From Bradyrhizobium sp. CCBAU 53338 (GTDB lineage: Bacteria; Pseudomonadota; Alphaproteobacteria; Rhizobiales; Xanthobacteraceae): a DNA stretch of 64,000 bases. Location of the stretch: positions 868,001 to 932,000 of the forward strand of contig NZ_CP030049.1 of assembly GCF_015291665.1 (NCBI RefSeq). Direction: 5' to 3'. Shown in pieces: positions 1-9,261 of the stretch. The notes under the pieces were generated by a model. The model had not been told where the DNA came from. It searched no databases and was given only the letters and a program-made list of their open reading frames with translations. The position numbers and the translations under genes are program-made. Positions within the stretch are counted from its first letter, which is position 1. Each line of letters begins with the position of its first letter.

Positions 1-366
1 CGTCGAAAGGCGCCCGGGATCGGTGATCTTCATCGGCTCGGCGAATGCAGAGATCATCGGCGAAAACAGGGCCGACTGTTGTATCAGCAAGGCGGGCGTT
101 GGAATGACACCCGGCCTGACGTCGTAGATGGTGATAGGCTCGGAAGCCAGTCGTGAGGCGAACAGCTTCGTCATCATTCGCACCGAGATGACAGCCGCGG
201 CGAAGGATCGTTATGACGATTTGATCGCCACCGGCGGCATTCCAATGGCGCGCTGGGGCCTGAAGAGATCGGCCGGGCCGTGACCCTCCCTGTTCGCGGA
301 GAGATCCCTTATGCGATCGGCATTCATATCGACGTTGGCGGTGGCCAACAGCTCTCCCGCCTTTGA
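1..366 (+). pseudogene. Decayed short-chain dehydrogenase/reductase (FabG-like), C-terminal part
   Basis: Translating the plus strand in shifting frames gives pieces typical of the C-terminal half of an SDR: a beta-strand with SVIFIGSANAEIIGENRADC followed by the region of the catalytic Tyr, then IIRTEMTAAAKDRY, then PEEIGRAVTLPV and a terminal IHIDVGGGQQLSRL before a TGA at 364-366. The first piece runs into a TAG near 127, and a frame change is needed near 255-262 to join the last two. The Tyr of the SDR YxxxK motif reads as Cys (CCISK). The gene is cut by the window edge, so the N-terminal NAD-binding part is not visible. It is almost certainly non-functional. Its original substrate cannot be told. 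Confidence 0.6.
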
Positions 367-742
367 ACTTGAGCTTGCAGTCTTGCGTCCGGTCGAGTTC
401 AGAGCAGAGCGCGTCAGGCGTCAGCGATTCGCGAGGCGATATCCTCGAGCGGACGCCGGCTGAAATCCTTCGCGAGCTGGATTTTGAGCAGTCCGAGCTT
501 CGCAGTCTTCGAGTGCTGATTTGATGGTCGGTGGTGCCAAGAAGCCTATGTCTCGCCCCAGCCGGGCGGGAGCGGCTGGTCCAACCCCGCAGGCAGCTCG
601 GTTCCCGCGCCACCCAAGTGGGTGATGGTCTAGCGGGGTAGTTCGGCGATCTCACCGCCGCGGTCTCCCGGGCTCACTCTATGTCTGGGCGCAAGTCACA
701 TCGTTGCGCGAGTTCCTGCCGCATCGGGCCGCAACGCCTCGC
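367..742. other. Intergenic, no gene recognised
   Basis: No frame here gives a recognisable protein, and no RNA gene, repeat or clear terminator was seen. It lies between the decayed SDR remnant and the 3' end of the M20 amidohydrolase gene. Probably more decayed DNA. Confidence 0.5.
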
Positions 743-1906
743 TCAGGGGAAGCCATGGCCGCTTGCTAGTCGGTCAATCAATCTATCTAACATCTTGTCG
801 CAGCGGTCAATCTGGTCAATTTCGATAAACTCATCCGGCTTGTGACCCTGCTGCATCGACCCCGGTCCGCAAACGATCGTTGGAACCCCCAGTCTCTGCA
901 AAAACAGGCCGGCTTCCGTTCCGAATGGCACCTTCACCACGTTGGCGTCACCGGTGAGAGACTTGACAAGATGGACGACCGGGGCGTCGCAGGCGATATT
1001 GAGCCCGGGATAACTGTTGACTACATCAATATTTATAGCGGCTTCGGACGCGATGGTCCTTGCGCCATTGGCGATTTCACTCGCTCTAGTTCGCAGCCTA
1101 CTCAATATCTCCTCAGGTATCTCCGCTGCGACATTCCTGATCTCGAACTCTAACTCGCATCGGCTCGGCACAATATTGAGCATTCCCCCCGATTTAATCG
1201 TGCCGACGTGAAGCGTTGTATACGGAATTTCGTAGCTCGCATCCCGCGCGCCCTCGTCGCACAACTTAGCTTGCTCTCTGCGGATGGCTTCGACAAATTC
1301 GCAACCCAAATGGATCGCGTTTATCCCGGTAGGCGCCAATGCGGAATGGCATTCCCGGCCAACGCAAGTAACGCGAGCCGCAACCTTGCCTTTGTGTCCG
1401 ATTGCAACGTTCATATTTGTTGGCTCACCAACGATACAGAAAGATTGCCGTTGCAGCTCATTCACCATCGAGTCAAGCAGACCTCGCACTCCTACACAGC
1501 CAATCTCTTCATCATATGATAGTGCCAGGTAGAGAGGCGCATTTAAGCGTGTCTTCGACGCCTTAAGCGCGGCGGAAATGGCACAGCCCACAAAGCCTTT
1601 CATGTCTGCAGTTCCACGACCATACAGCTTACCGTCTTGTCGTGTGGCGCTAAATGGCGGTTTGGTCCAGCTCTGATCATCGGCCGTAACGACGTCCGTA
1701 TGACCTGAGAGAATTGCGCCTGGCCGATCATCGGGTCCGATCGTAGCCAGCAAACTCGCTTTTCGCCCGTCCTGCGAATAGACAAGACGGCAGGTCACGC
1801 CGTTTTCGCGAAGCAGCTGAACGACAAAGTCAATCAAATTGAGGTTTGATTCCTGGCTGACGGTCGGAAACGCAACCAACCTCTGAATAATGGCGATGCT
1901 GTCCAT
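743..1906 (-). CDS. ArgE-like M20 amidohydrolase (acetylornithine deacetylase family)
   Basis: The 387-residue protein has the M20 metallopeptidase layout. SGHTDVV near residue 68 carries the first zinc ligand and catalytic Asp. YGRGTADMKG near 95 carries the bridging Asp, DEEIG near 133 the catalytic Glu pair, GEPTN near 160 the next ligand region, and GHKP near 365 the last His. The central dimerisation domain (GHKGKVAARV, HSALAPTGINAI) is also present. The family hydrolyses N-acyl amino acids such as N-acetylornithine. Here the gene sits beside RidA, DUF1028 and hydantoinase genes and no arginine-synthesis genes. A catabolic N-acyl or N-carbamoyl amino-acid hydrolase is therefore as likely as true ArgE. 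ATG start; length normal for the family; no frameshift seen. Confidence 0.85.
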   Translation of the reverse strand: MDSIAIIQRLVAFPTVSQESNLNLIDFVVQLLRENGVTCRLVYSQDGRKASLLATIGPDDRPGAILSGHTDVVTADDQSWTKPPFSATRQDGKLYGRGTADMKGFVGCAISAALKASKTRLNAPLYLALSYDEEIGCVGVRGLLDSMVNELQRQSFCIVGEPTNMNVAIGHKGKVAARVTCVGRECHSALAPTGINAIHLGCEFVEAIRREQAKLCDEGARDASYEIPYTTLHVGTIKSGGMLNIVPSRCELEFEIRNVAAEIPEEILSRLRTRASEIANGARTIASEAAINIDVVNSYPGLNIACDAPVVHLVKSLTGDANVVKVPFGTEAGLFLQRLGVPTIVCGPGSMQQGHKPDEFIEIDQIDRCDKMLDRLIDRLASGHGFP

Positions 1907-2210
1907 CTGTATTTTGCTCAGTTTTCCAGTTCTTCTGAGGTTCGTAGCGTTCGCTCGTCGCCAGACTACAGCGTCATCATGGTTGTCCGAGACAGCATCA
2001 GATCTCCGCTATGAAAGGTCGATACAAAATTAACCCCAATCTGCCCGACATTTGCCAATGCCCACAATTCAGGGGTCTTCTGTCAACATCCGCGGGTTTG
2101 CGTAGACTGCTGACTTGAAGCGTATAGCTCAATCTACTCTGTGCTCTGGCACCGCGTCATGAAGACGATCAAGGGAGCGGTGCGGCCAATGGCGAGCGCT
2201 CGTCGGAGCG
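1907..2210. other. Intergenic with a short hairpin at the DUF1028 stop
   Basis: About 300 nt with no coding signal. A 7-bp perfect stem with a 4-nt loop (AGCGCTC/GAGCGCT, 2195-2212) lies right at the 3' end of the neighbouring DUF1028 gene. It has no T-run on either strand, so it is not a convincing intrinsic terminator. It may protect the 3' end of the message. Confidence 0.4.
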
Positions 2211-2885
2211 CTATTCGTCACCCGGGACGCCGAACGAAGGAGCCGCTCGTGGATCAAGCGCGCGCTTCACGTAGGCGTTAAGTTGGGGTTTGTAGACCTT
2301 CCAGGCAGAAACGAGCAGTTCGATCGGACACTCTTGTGTCCAGTCGCAGCGCAGGTCCACGACTGGCCAACTGACTTGGTCAACAAGCTTCATGCCGGCT
2401 GAGTGTAACGGACCGGCCTCCCCGCCGGCGGCCAACCCGGCTCTTAGTGACGCAATCAGGCGGTCACCAAGATGCCCTGACGAACCAATGAATGCATCGA
2501 CAATTGCGTGCGGTACTCCGTCATTTGCTAGGAGATTGCCGCCGGCCGCGACATTTTCTCCGCTCGTCTGAGCCCATATGCCTAGTGAATTGGGCCCTGA
2601 ATAAACAGCGGCATTTCCGTCGCGGTCAACTGCCAGTAGCTGGCGATACTCGATAAATCGACTACGTTGTTTCACTTCTTCGACGGCTTCCCACGCGGAC
2701 ATGCCGCTCTCCATCGCATCCAAGGCCAATGGTCCTAGCGAGGGATCAGTTACGTTCTGCGAAGCGACCGCGCCGACACCAGCTCGCGCGAATGAACACC
2801 TTGAAGCGACAGCCGGAGATGAAGACGAAATCGCTACGCCGAACATTCCAGTCTGGTCGCACCGAGCAACTAGGGAAAACGTCAT
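2211..2885 (-). CDS. DUF1028 family protein (Ntn-hydrolase-like fold)
   Basis: The 224-residue protein has the DUF1028 signature from its first residues: a short MTFSLVARC strand, then FGVAISSSSPAVASRCSFARAGVGAVASQ, a second VDRDGNAAVYSG strand and VAAGGNLL. DUF1028 proteins resemble N-terminal-nucleophile hydrolases and are often encoded next to RidA, M20 peptidases and hydantoinases, all present here. The enzymatic reaction is not established. The ATG start lies 4 nt after the stop of the RidA gene, so the two are probably translated from one message. No signal peptide or membrane segment is seen, so it is probably cytoplasmic. Confidence 0.8.
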   Translation of the reverse strand: MTFSLVARCDQTGMFGVAISSSSPAVASRCSFARAGVGAVASQNVTDPSLGPLALDAMESGMSAWEAVEEVKQRSRFIEYRQLLAVDRDGNAAVYSGPNSLGIWAQTSGENVAAGGNLLANDGVPHAIVDAFIGSSGHLGDRLIASLRAGLAAGGEAGPLHSAGMKLVDQVSWPVVDLRCDWTQECPIELLVSAWKVYKPQLNAYVKRALDPRAAPSFGVPGDE

Positions 2886-2889
2886 ACGC

Positions 2890-3306
2890 TCACTCGGGTA
2901 TCACCGCTGTGGCGTCGATTTCAACAAGCCACTCAGGTCGCGCCAACGCTTGGACAACAAGTCCTGTGGACACGGGATGCACGCCCTTTATGTACTGACC
3001 CATCGTTCGATAAACGGCCTCCCGATGCCGCACGTCGGTAAGGTAAACGACAACCTTGACCAAATGTTCAATCTTACCGCCACTTTCTTCGATGAGTTGC
3101 TTAATATTCTGCATCACCTTATGCGTCTGCTCGACAGGATCATGGCTGTCGATGTTGACGGCGTCATTCAAGCTCTGGGGGCACTGGCCCCGTAGCCAAA
3201 TAATTTTTCCGCCGCTAGTCACCACTGCCTGACATAGATCATTGTCGAGCTTCTGCTCCGGATAAGTGTGTTTCGTATTGAATTTCCGAATCCGCCTATG
3301 AGCCAC
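2890..3306 (-). CDS. RidA/YjgF/Rid family protein
   Basis: A protein of 138 residues with the Rid-family trimer fold signals: VVTSGGKIIWLRGQ near residue 20, QTHKVMQNIKQLIEESGG near 54, VVVYLTDVRHREAV near 78 and PVSTGLVVQALARPEWLVEIDATAV at the C-terminus. Rid proteins deaminate reactive enamines and imines or serve as catabolic hydrolases. The RidA-type catalytic Arg is not evident in the last strands (ALARPEWLVEI). It may therefore belong to a Rid subgroup with another role. A GTG start at 3306 is preferred because AAGGAG lies 6 nt upstream; a longer ATG-initiated form extends to 3402 but adds an unrelated basic stretch. It is followed within 4 nt by the DUF1028 gene. Confidence 0.8.
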   Translation of the reverse strand: MAHRRIRKFNTKHTYPEQKLDNDLCQAVVTSGGKIIWLRGQCPQSLNDAVNIDSHDPVEQTHKVMQNIKQLIEESGGKIEHLVKVVVYLTDVRHREAVYRTMGQYIKGVHPVSTGLVVQALARPEWLVEIDATAVIPE

Positions 3307-3370
3307 TTCTTGCTCCTTCTTACGTGTCAGCACCCGCAACCCCAACTGGTGAACTGTTTCGCCAAAAAAC

Positions 3371-4672
3371 TTAGGGGCCTCCCGTCGCTTTTCGTGGATC
3401 AACTTTCTCCGATTTTACGACGTGATGTTCCAGGTAACGCCGCCGAGTAGAGATACGATCAGCAATATATTTAGCGTCATGCCAGACACCCCAGATAAAA
3501 GCGGACCCTCGCCTAGATTGCCAAGGCAAGCCCACAAAGTAGACGCCCGGCTCCGAGGATACCCCACGTTGGTGTTCGGGTTTTCCGGCCTCGTCGAAGG
3601 CCTTGACCTTAAGCCAGCTGTAGTCCGACGAAAAGCCCGTCGCCCAGATGATCGTATTCACGCCGGCAGTCTTTAGATTGAGCTCACGCTGCGGATTCAT
3701 TAGGCAGTCCGGGTCCGGGAGTAACCTGCGCGCTTCAGGCTCCTCCGGAAGTGCAAGTCCATTCCGCCTAACGTATTCATCGGCCTCATCCAACAGAGTG
3801 AAGAGCGAGGCGTCACCCATCGCGACATTCTTCGCGAGATCACTGGCAAACGTTACGTTGCCTGCCTCGAACGCTTCAGTTGAGCCAACAAGCATCATTC
3901 CGTCTGCGGCGAGCTTCCTGAAGTCGACCGTGTATCCCCCACGGGCCCCACTGACGGAGATCGTTACGTGCTCGGTACCGCGAACTCTTGCTTCATTATC
4001 CCACTTTCCCAAGACGCCGAGCCACCAGCAGAAGTCGTAGCCGCGGTAGGAGCGCGGGGGGCGTTCGTGGGGGCCCACGGAGAGATAGACCTTCCGATCA
4101 GAGCGCAGAAGTTCGTCTGCGATCTGGCTTCCGGAAGATCCTGCGCCAACAACCAACACGGCCCCTCTAGGCAACTGCTCCGGGTTTCGGTAGTCGCTCG
4201 AGTGAATTTGGACGACTCCAATGTCCTGCGGTACTACTTGAGGTATTGTCGGAATCTGGAATGGACCGATCGCTGCAACTACGTTATTTGCCTCCAACGT
4301 CCCTTGCGAGGTTTCCACTCGAAAGCCCAATCGTCCCTCGTTCCGTTGTACGGCCGTAACCTCCACCCCACAGCGCACCGGCGCGGCAATCTTCTTTGCG
4401 TAGGCAACGAAATAGTCCGCGATCTCCTCCTTACCCGGGAACGCATCAGGGTGCGTCTGAAATGTTAGGCCGGGGAAACGGTCATGCCACGCGGGACCAT
4501 TAGCCACCAGCGAGTCCCACCGGGCTGTTCGCCATCTCTCCGCGATCCGGTGCCTTTCCAAGACGACGTGAGGAATACCAGCCGAAGTCAGATGTTCACT
4601 CATAGCCAGCCCTGCCTGACCGGCTCCGATCACGATCGTATCTACTACTTCTAATGACATCTCTGTATCCAT
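3371..4672 (-). CDS. Flavin-containing monooxygenase-like NAD(P)/FAD oxidoreductase
   Basis: The protein (about 433 residues from the ATG at 4672) begins with an FAD-binding Rossmann motif VIGAGQAGLAMSEHL. Next come RWRTARWDSL and NGPAWHDRFPG, typical of the FMO/CzcO group. A second dinucleotide site VLVVGAGSSGSQIADEL follows near residue 175, and IIWATGFSSDYSWL lies near 345. These enzymes use NADPH and O2 to oxygenate N, S or ketone groups. The second motif has Ser where plant YUCCA enzymes have Asn, a common variant. The neighbours (RidA downstream, dehydrogenases upstream) suggest a role in oxidising an amine or heterocycle; the substrate is unknown. ATG 4660 is an equally possible start, and neither has a strong ribosome site. 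Confidence 0.75.
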   Translation of the reverse strand: MDTEMSLEVVDTIVIGAGQAGLAMSEHLTSAGIPHVVLERHRIAERWRTARWDSLVANGPAWHDRFPGLTFQTHPDAFPGKEEIADYFVAYAKKIAAPVRCGVEVTAVQRNEGRLGFRVETSQGTLEANNVVAAIGPFQIPTIPQVVPQDIGVVQIHSSDYRNPEQLPRGAVLVVGAGSSGSQIADELLRSDRKVYLSVGPHERPPRSYRGYDFCWWLGVLGKWDNEARVRGTEHVTISVSGARGGYTVDFRKLAADGMMLVGSTEAFEAGNVTFASDLAKNVAMGDASLFTLLDEADEYVRRNGLALPEEPEARRLLPDPDCLMNPQRELNLKTAGVNTIIWATGFSSDYSWLKVKAFDEAGKPEHQRGVSSEPGVYFVGLPWQSRRGSAFIWGVWHDAKYIADRISTRRRYLEHHVVKSEKVDPRKATGGP

Positions 4673-4988
4673 TTCTAATTCGATTGAGTGATCGCGTCGA
4701 ACATGGAGGAAATCCGGTTCGAGAGTTTGGAGGCGAGCATGATCATGTGGGATTATGTCGGAGCGCTTAGGCCTGCATCTATGCGCCGCAGAAGCTGTTC
4801 TGAAACTGAGCGCGGAGTTGCAACATGATGGCATCATACCGCTATGGAATTAGCGACTATCCGTGCGCTTGATACAACCGCCATCCCATTCAGGTTGTGG
4901 CCATTGCGGCTCGCCGGCGCTAATAAGGCTCGATGTGAACCATTGCGGGTTCGGGCAAATACATCACGGAATCCGACCAGGCCGTCCC
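4673..4988. other. Intergenic, nothing recognised
   Basis: About 316 nt between the dehydrogenase stop and the monooxygenase start. Open frames here look like chance reading. No hairpin with a T-run or promoter consensus was found. Confidence 0.4.
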
Positions 4989-6248
4989 TCATGGAAATAG
5001 ACCTCGCGTATTCTTGGCGCCCCGCACCCGCTCGACGCCTATGGCCATGGCCGCCGTGCGATTGAACACCTTGTCGCGGCTCGCCCTCGCCACCATCCGA
5101 TCGAACGCTCGATCGAGAATCTGGTATTCGCGTCGTACTACTTCCTCCTCTTCCCAGAAGAGTTGTTGCAGATCCTGCACCCATTCGAAATAGCTCACCA
5201 CTACCCCGCCGGAATTGCACAGAATATCCGGGATCAGGAAGATCTCATTCTGTCGCTGCGTAAGAACCAGATCGGCTTCCGGTGTCGTCGGCCCATTGGC
5301 CCCTTCAGCGACAATACGGCAACGCAGCTTCGTGGCGACAGCAGCGTCGATGACCCGCTCCATCGCGGCTGGCACAAGAACATCACAAGACAGCGTGAGG
5401 ACTTCCTGCGGATCGAAGGCTAGTTCACTCGAATACCCCGAGAGACTGCCATGTGTTGCCGCATGTACCACGAGTTCTGGAATGTTGAGGCCGGAAGCGC
5501 AGTAGAGCGCGCCGGTGTGGTCGCTGACGGCGATCACTTTAACGCCCATATGGTGAAGCTCAAGTGCGGCGATCGAGCCGACATTTCCGAAGCCCTGCAC
5601 AGCAGCCGTTGCATGGTTCAGATTGATGCCCTGTTCGTTCATCACGCGGCGCGTCAGATGCGCGACGCCCCGCCCTGTCGCCTCGCGGCGTCCCAATGTC
5701 CCTCCGGCGCTGACCGGTTTACCGGTAACGATCTCCGTCACGGTCCGGCCCTGATACATCGAATAGGTGTCCATAAACCACGCCATCACCTGCTCGTTGG
5801 TCCCCATATCGGGGGCCATGACATCAGTGTGAGGGCCAACGAAGGGGATCATCTCCTGCATGTAGCGGCGTGATAATGCCTCTAGTTCGCGCCTTGATAG
5901 ATTCGATGGATCGACGCTGATGCCGCCCTTGGCGCCACCATAGGGCAAGCCGGTTAGGGCGCACTTCCAACTCATCCAGATCGCAAGCGCAGCAACCTCG
6001 CCGAGGTCCACACTAGCCGCGAAGCGCGTGCCGCCTTTCGTAGGTCCTAGCGTGAGGTGATGCTGAACTCGATACCCTTCAAAAACCGCCGTCGTGCCGT
6101 CGTCTCGATGAATAGGACAAGATACAGTGATCGCGCGCTTTGGTATTAACAAGCGCGCCCTCGCGTCCTGCGGCACAGACAGGTGATCAGCGATCACTTC
6201 GAACTGTTGTACGGCCATGTCAAAGACAGGTCCACTGTATGTGGTCAC
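4989..6248 (-). CDS. Glu/Leu/Phe/Val dehydrogenase
   Basis: A 419-residue protein, the usual length for NAD(P)-dependent glutamate or leucine dehydrogenases. KGGTRFA and ALTGLPYGGAKGGI mark the catalytic domain with the active-site Lys, GPHTDVMAPDMGTN follows, and VQGFGNVGS near residue 218 is the dinucleotide-binding turn. The C-terminus has ILCNSGGVVVSYFEW. It catalyses reversible oxidative deamination of an amino acid to a 2-oxo acid and ammonium. In this catabolic region it is a plausible last step, feeding carbon to central metabolism. The GTG at 6248 is chosen because GGAG lies 6 nt upstream and it gives the family N-terminus (YSGPVFDMAVQQFE). A TTG at 6335 would add 29 unusual residues. 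Confidence 0.88.
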   Translation of the reverse strand: MTTYSGPVFDMAVQQFEVIADHLSVPQDARARLLIPKRAITVSCPIHRDDGTTAVFEGYRVQHHLTLGPTKGGTRFAASVDLGEVAALAIWMSWKCALTGLPYGGAKGGISVDPSNLSRRELEALSRRYMQEMIPFVGPHTDVMAPDMGTNEQVMAWFMDTYSMYQGRTVTEIVTGKPVSAGGTLGRREATGRGVAHLTRRVMNEQGINLNHATAAVQGFGNVGSIAALELHHMGVKVIAVSDHTGALYCASGLNIPELVVHAATHGSLSGYSSELAFDPQEVLTLSCDVLVPAAMERVIDAAVATKLRCRIVAEGANGPTTPEADLVLTQRQNEIFLIPDILCNSGGVVVSYFEWVQDLQQLFWEEEEVVRREYQILDRAFDRMVARASRDKVFNRTAAMAIGVERVRGAKNTRGLFP

Positions 6249-6491
6249 GTTTGCTCCATTGTACTCGATCGAAACCGGATCGGACGGCGGATAGCTACCA
6301 TTCGAAGTATTCCCGCCGCTGTAAGAGGCAAGCAAGCCCCTTCAGCGAGGTCGTTATGCTGAATTTCAACGAGATTCGATGAGCTGAGCGCTCAAGGTAG
6401 GTCGAAATGCCCTTGGACGGATGCCTTGCGGAAAACAACGTTCCCTTGCTTTTAGACACCTGCTGTCGCTGGATAGGGAAAACAACAAGCA

Positions 6492-7763
6492 CTACACGAG
6501 AGCGGAGACATCAATTGTGTACATTCGCCTCCGTCTCTCGTGATAGGAGTCGATGCAAACGCACTTCCCATCGCGGCTCCACCTTGGGTGAAGATCACAC
6601 CGGTTCTCTTTAGCCAGAGTTGGATCAGTATAAAAGCTTCCGAGGTCGAGCCGGACTTCATTGTTGGCATCGAAAAGGAAGAGATCACGCAGGTTGGTCT
6701 CGGAATGCGGATACGTATCGCTCAAAAGCCAGCGCATATTCACAGGTGAATAGGACATGTGTCCGTTCTCTCTTAGGAGGCCGTCGCCAATAGTCTGGAC
6801 TAAGCCATTGTGCGCGTCTTGGTAAACCTGATAGTTTATACGTCCGGCGTGAGGTCCCCAGACGACGATGCTGCTATCATCCCGCCATAACGGGTGAGAG
6901 ATCTGGTATTCGGACTTTTCGTAGTCGTAGGTACCTACGGCCTTTGAATCGAACCGCCGAGCCAGCTGCGGCAATGGATGATCAGAGCATTCAAGGAGAC
7001 GTAAGTTGCTTCCATCCGGATCCATTGTGATCAAGCGATGCAAGAAGCAGGTCTCGTCTTCAACACGCTCTGTCCATCGGTGAAGGAAGAGCACACGTGT
7101 TGATGACGGATTTATCTCAATATGGCTCACCCAATGAATTGCCTTATCCATGGATGGCTTATGAGCAAGCTCGTAAAGTTGGCGGTAACTGACAACGAGT
7201 GTCGAGTCGCCGCTTGCAATGTCGAGGCGCCAAATGCCATCATCGTCCGGTGCATTATCCAGTGGAAGCCGTCCCGCGAGTGCGCAGTAGCCGATCGTCT
7301 CATGCGTTTTGTAGAGACGTCGATAGTCAATGCACATCGCGAATTTGCTGTTCGCGGCTACGACGTAAATCGGGATATTGAGATCGCGAGTGCGCCCCGT
7401 ATCCACGTCGGTAATCCGCGCACCGATGTTGGGATACGGGCCACCCGCGTCGTGCGACGTACGAATATTGTAGATTATGTTACGGCCAGGCATGCCGGTG
7501 AGCCATTGTAGTTGGCTCCCCATTTGCCAGTTCCAGGCTTGGGTTCGATCAACCAGCCGAAACTCACGCGCTTCATCAAAATAACCGACATTGCAGCCGC
7601 TATTTCTGCCAATGCGGAAGTTAGGTTCATCGACTTGGTGGCCTAGGATAAGGCGACCCTGCCCGTCCCACGGCGTCTTATTATAGTAACCAAAAAAGAA
7701 GTTGTAATCCTGACCACCAAGTCGTGTGATGCTGACTCTTTCGTTGATAGTTGAAGGGGACAT
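6492..7763 (-). CDS. Predicted beta-propeller protein, oligogalacturonate-lyase-like
   Basis: A 423-residue protein with repeating WD-like strands. WDGQGRLILGHQVDEP lies near residue 32, AWNWQMGSQLQWL near 75, SPVNMRWLLSDTYP near 350 and LHPRWSRDGKCVCIDSYH near the end. The fold is most like the oligogalacturonate-lyase/TolB propellers. The motif ENGHMSYSP resembles the metal-binding histidine region of such lyases, but this was not checked by alignment. No signal peptide is seen, so it is probably cytoplasmic. It lies 48 nt downstream of the aldehyde dehydrogenase gene, suggesting one operon. The substrate is unknown. A sugar-acid lyase role would be out of step with the amino-acid character of its neighbours. 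Confidence 0.55.
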   Translation of the reverse strand: MSPSTINERVSITRLGGQDYNFFFGYYNKTPWDGQGRLILGHQVDEPNFRIGRNSGCNVGYFDEAREFRLVDRTQAWNWQMGSQLQWLTGMPGRNIIYNIRTSHDAGGPYPNIGARITDVDTGRTRDLNIPIYVVAANSKFAMCIDYRRLYKTHETIGYCALAGRLPLDNAPDDDGIWRLDIASGDSTLVVSYRQLYELAHKPSMDKAIHWVSHIEINPSSTRVLFLHRWTERVEDETCFLHRLITMDPDGSNLRLLECSDHPLPQLARRFDSKAVGTYDYEKSEYQISHPLWRDDSSIVVWGPHAGRINYQVYQDAHNGLVQTIGDGLLRENGHMSYSPVNMRWLLSDTYPHSETNLRDLFLFDANNEVRLDLGSFYTDPTLAKENRCDLHPRWSRDGKCVCIDSYHERRRRMYTIDVSALV

Positions 7764-7810
7764 TGCTCCTCACAGAGTCGTCGTGGTCGATTGCCCAAAT
7801 GGCATGACGC

Positions 7811-9247
7811 CTAGTAGGCCTTATTGGTGATGAATCTGGTATTGAGATAGCCTTCAGTTGATTCTAGGCCACCCTCGGAACCGTACCCAGACTCTTTGAC
7901 GCCGCCAAAGGGCGTTTCCGGCAAGGCAAGGCCCAGGTGGTTGATGCTGAGCATACCGACCTCAAGATTCTCCGCCAGGAACTGAGCGTTCGCCGATGAT
8001 TCCGTGAAGGCATATCCGGCGAGCCCGAAGGGCAATCGGTTAGCCTCTGCAACAGCTTCATTTGGATTGTCAAAGCCGCTAATGAGCGCGATTGGGCAGA
8101 ATGGCTCATCGTTCATGACTCGCATCGATGGATCGACATTCGCAAGTACTGTTGGCTGCCTGAATGTTCCGCGAGTAAATAAGCTCTCGCCGCCGCACAT
8201 GAGCTTTGCGCCTCGCTGCCTCGCGTCGTCCACAAATTGATCGAAGAGTTTCCCTCTGCGTTCGTTCGCGAGGGGGCCCATCTGCGTTGTCGCATCCAGA
8301 CCGTTGCCAACGACAAGCGATTGTGTCTTTTCAACAAAAGCTGCGACGAACTCATGATAAACATCGTTGTGTACCATAAACCGCGTCGGCGCGGCGCAGG
8401 TTTGACCGGCGTTGCGATACTTGCCTGAAACGAGCAGCGCCGCGGCTGAGGATATGTCGGCGTCTTTGAAGACAATCGCCGGCCCATGCCCGCCGAGTTC
8501 CATCGTCGTCCTCTTCATCTGCTCGCCCGAGAGCGCAGCTAGATGTTTTCCAACCGGAACAGAGCCGGTGAAGGAGATCTTCCGAATCGCCGGGTGGGCA
8601 ATCAGGTGCCGCGATATTTCATCGGGAGTGCCGTATGCGAGCTGGACAACACCTGTTGGAATGCCAGCATCGACAAGTGACGTGATGATTGCCGCGGCAG
8701 ATCGTGGCACCTCTTCCGAGGCCTTGACGATCACGGAGCATCCGGCAGCCAACGCTGGAGCAAGCTTCTTCGCGACTTGGCTCGCGGGGAAATTCCACGG
8801 GGTGAACGCAGCAACCGGGCCTACTGGAGCACGTACGACATATTGCGCAACGCCTGCTGCACGCGACGGTATCACGCGCCCATAGAGCCGCCTTCCCTCT
8901 TCAGCAGCCCATTCGAAGGCATCGGCGCAACTCGCGATCTCCGCTCGCGCTTCCAAAAGAGGCTTACCTTGCTCCAAGGTGAGAACATGGGCGATGGACT
9001 CTAGTCGATCGCGGAGCAGGCCAGCTGCCTTACGTAGCGTAACTCCGCGTTCCACCGCGGGCGTTCTCCGCCAAACATGGAACGCCTTCTCGGCGGACGC
9101 AGCTGCACGGTCGAGATCGGCCACCGTCGCCTTAGCGACGTGACCGATCTCCTCGTCAGTTGCTGGATTAAAGATCGGGATCGTTTGCTTCTCAGAGCCG
9201 GAGCACCATTCTCCGTCAATAAAGAGGAGCGTATTCTCATATTTCAT
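7811..9247 (-). CDS. NAD(P)-dependent aldehyde dehydrogenase, succinate-semialdehyde type
   Basis: A protein of 478 residues covering the full ALDH fold. FTPWNFPASQVAKK lies near residue 147, the conserved FTGSVPVG of the coenzyme domain near 225, the general base in MELGGHGP near 247, and the nucleophilic Cys in NAGQTCAAPTRF near 280. NDEPFCPI and PFGGVKESGYGSEGG close the protein. The motif set fits the succinate-semialdehyde dehydrogenase (GabD-like) subgroup, though the exact aldehyde cannot be read. An ATG at 9265 overlaps the stop of the flavin reductase gene by ATGA and would add six residues. ATG 9247 has a better ribosome site (GGGGAA) and is preferred. Confidence 0.85.
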   Translation of the reverse strand: MKYENTLLFIDGEWCSGSEKQTIPIFNPATDEEIGHVAKATVADLDRAAASAEKAFHVWRRTPAVERGVTLRKAAGLLRDRLESIAHVLTLEQGKPLLEARAEIASCADAFEWAAEEGRRLYGRVIPSRAAGVAQYVVRAPVGPVAAFTPWNFPASQVAKKLAPALAAGCSVIVKASEEVPRSAAAIITSLVDAGIPTGVVQLAYGTPDEISRHLIAHPAIRKISFTGSVPVGKHLAALSGEQMKRTTMELGGHGPAIVFKDADISSAAALLVSGKYRNAGQTCAAPTRFMVHNDVYHEFVAAFVEKTQSLVVGNGLDATTQMGPLANERRGKLFDQFVDDARQRGAKLMCGGESLFTRGTFRQPTVLANVDPSMRVMNDEPFCPIALISGFDNPNEAVAEANRLPFGLAGYAFTESSANAQFLAENLEVGMLSINHLGLALPETPFGGVKESGYGSEGGLESTEGYLNTRFITNKAY

Positions 9248-9261
9248 GTGTTCCCCGCAAG

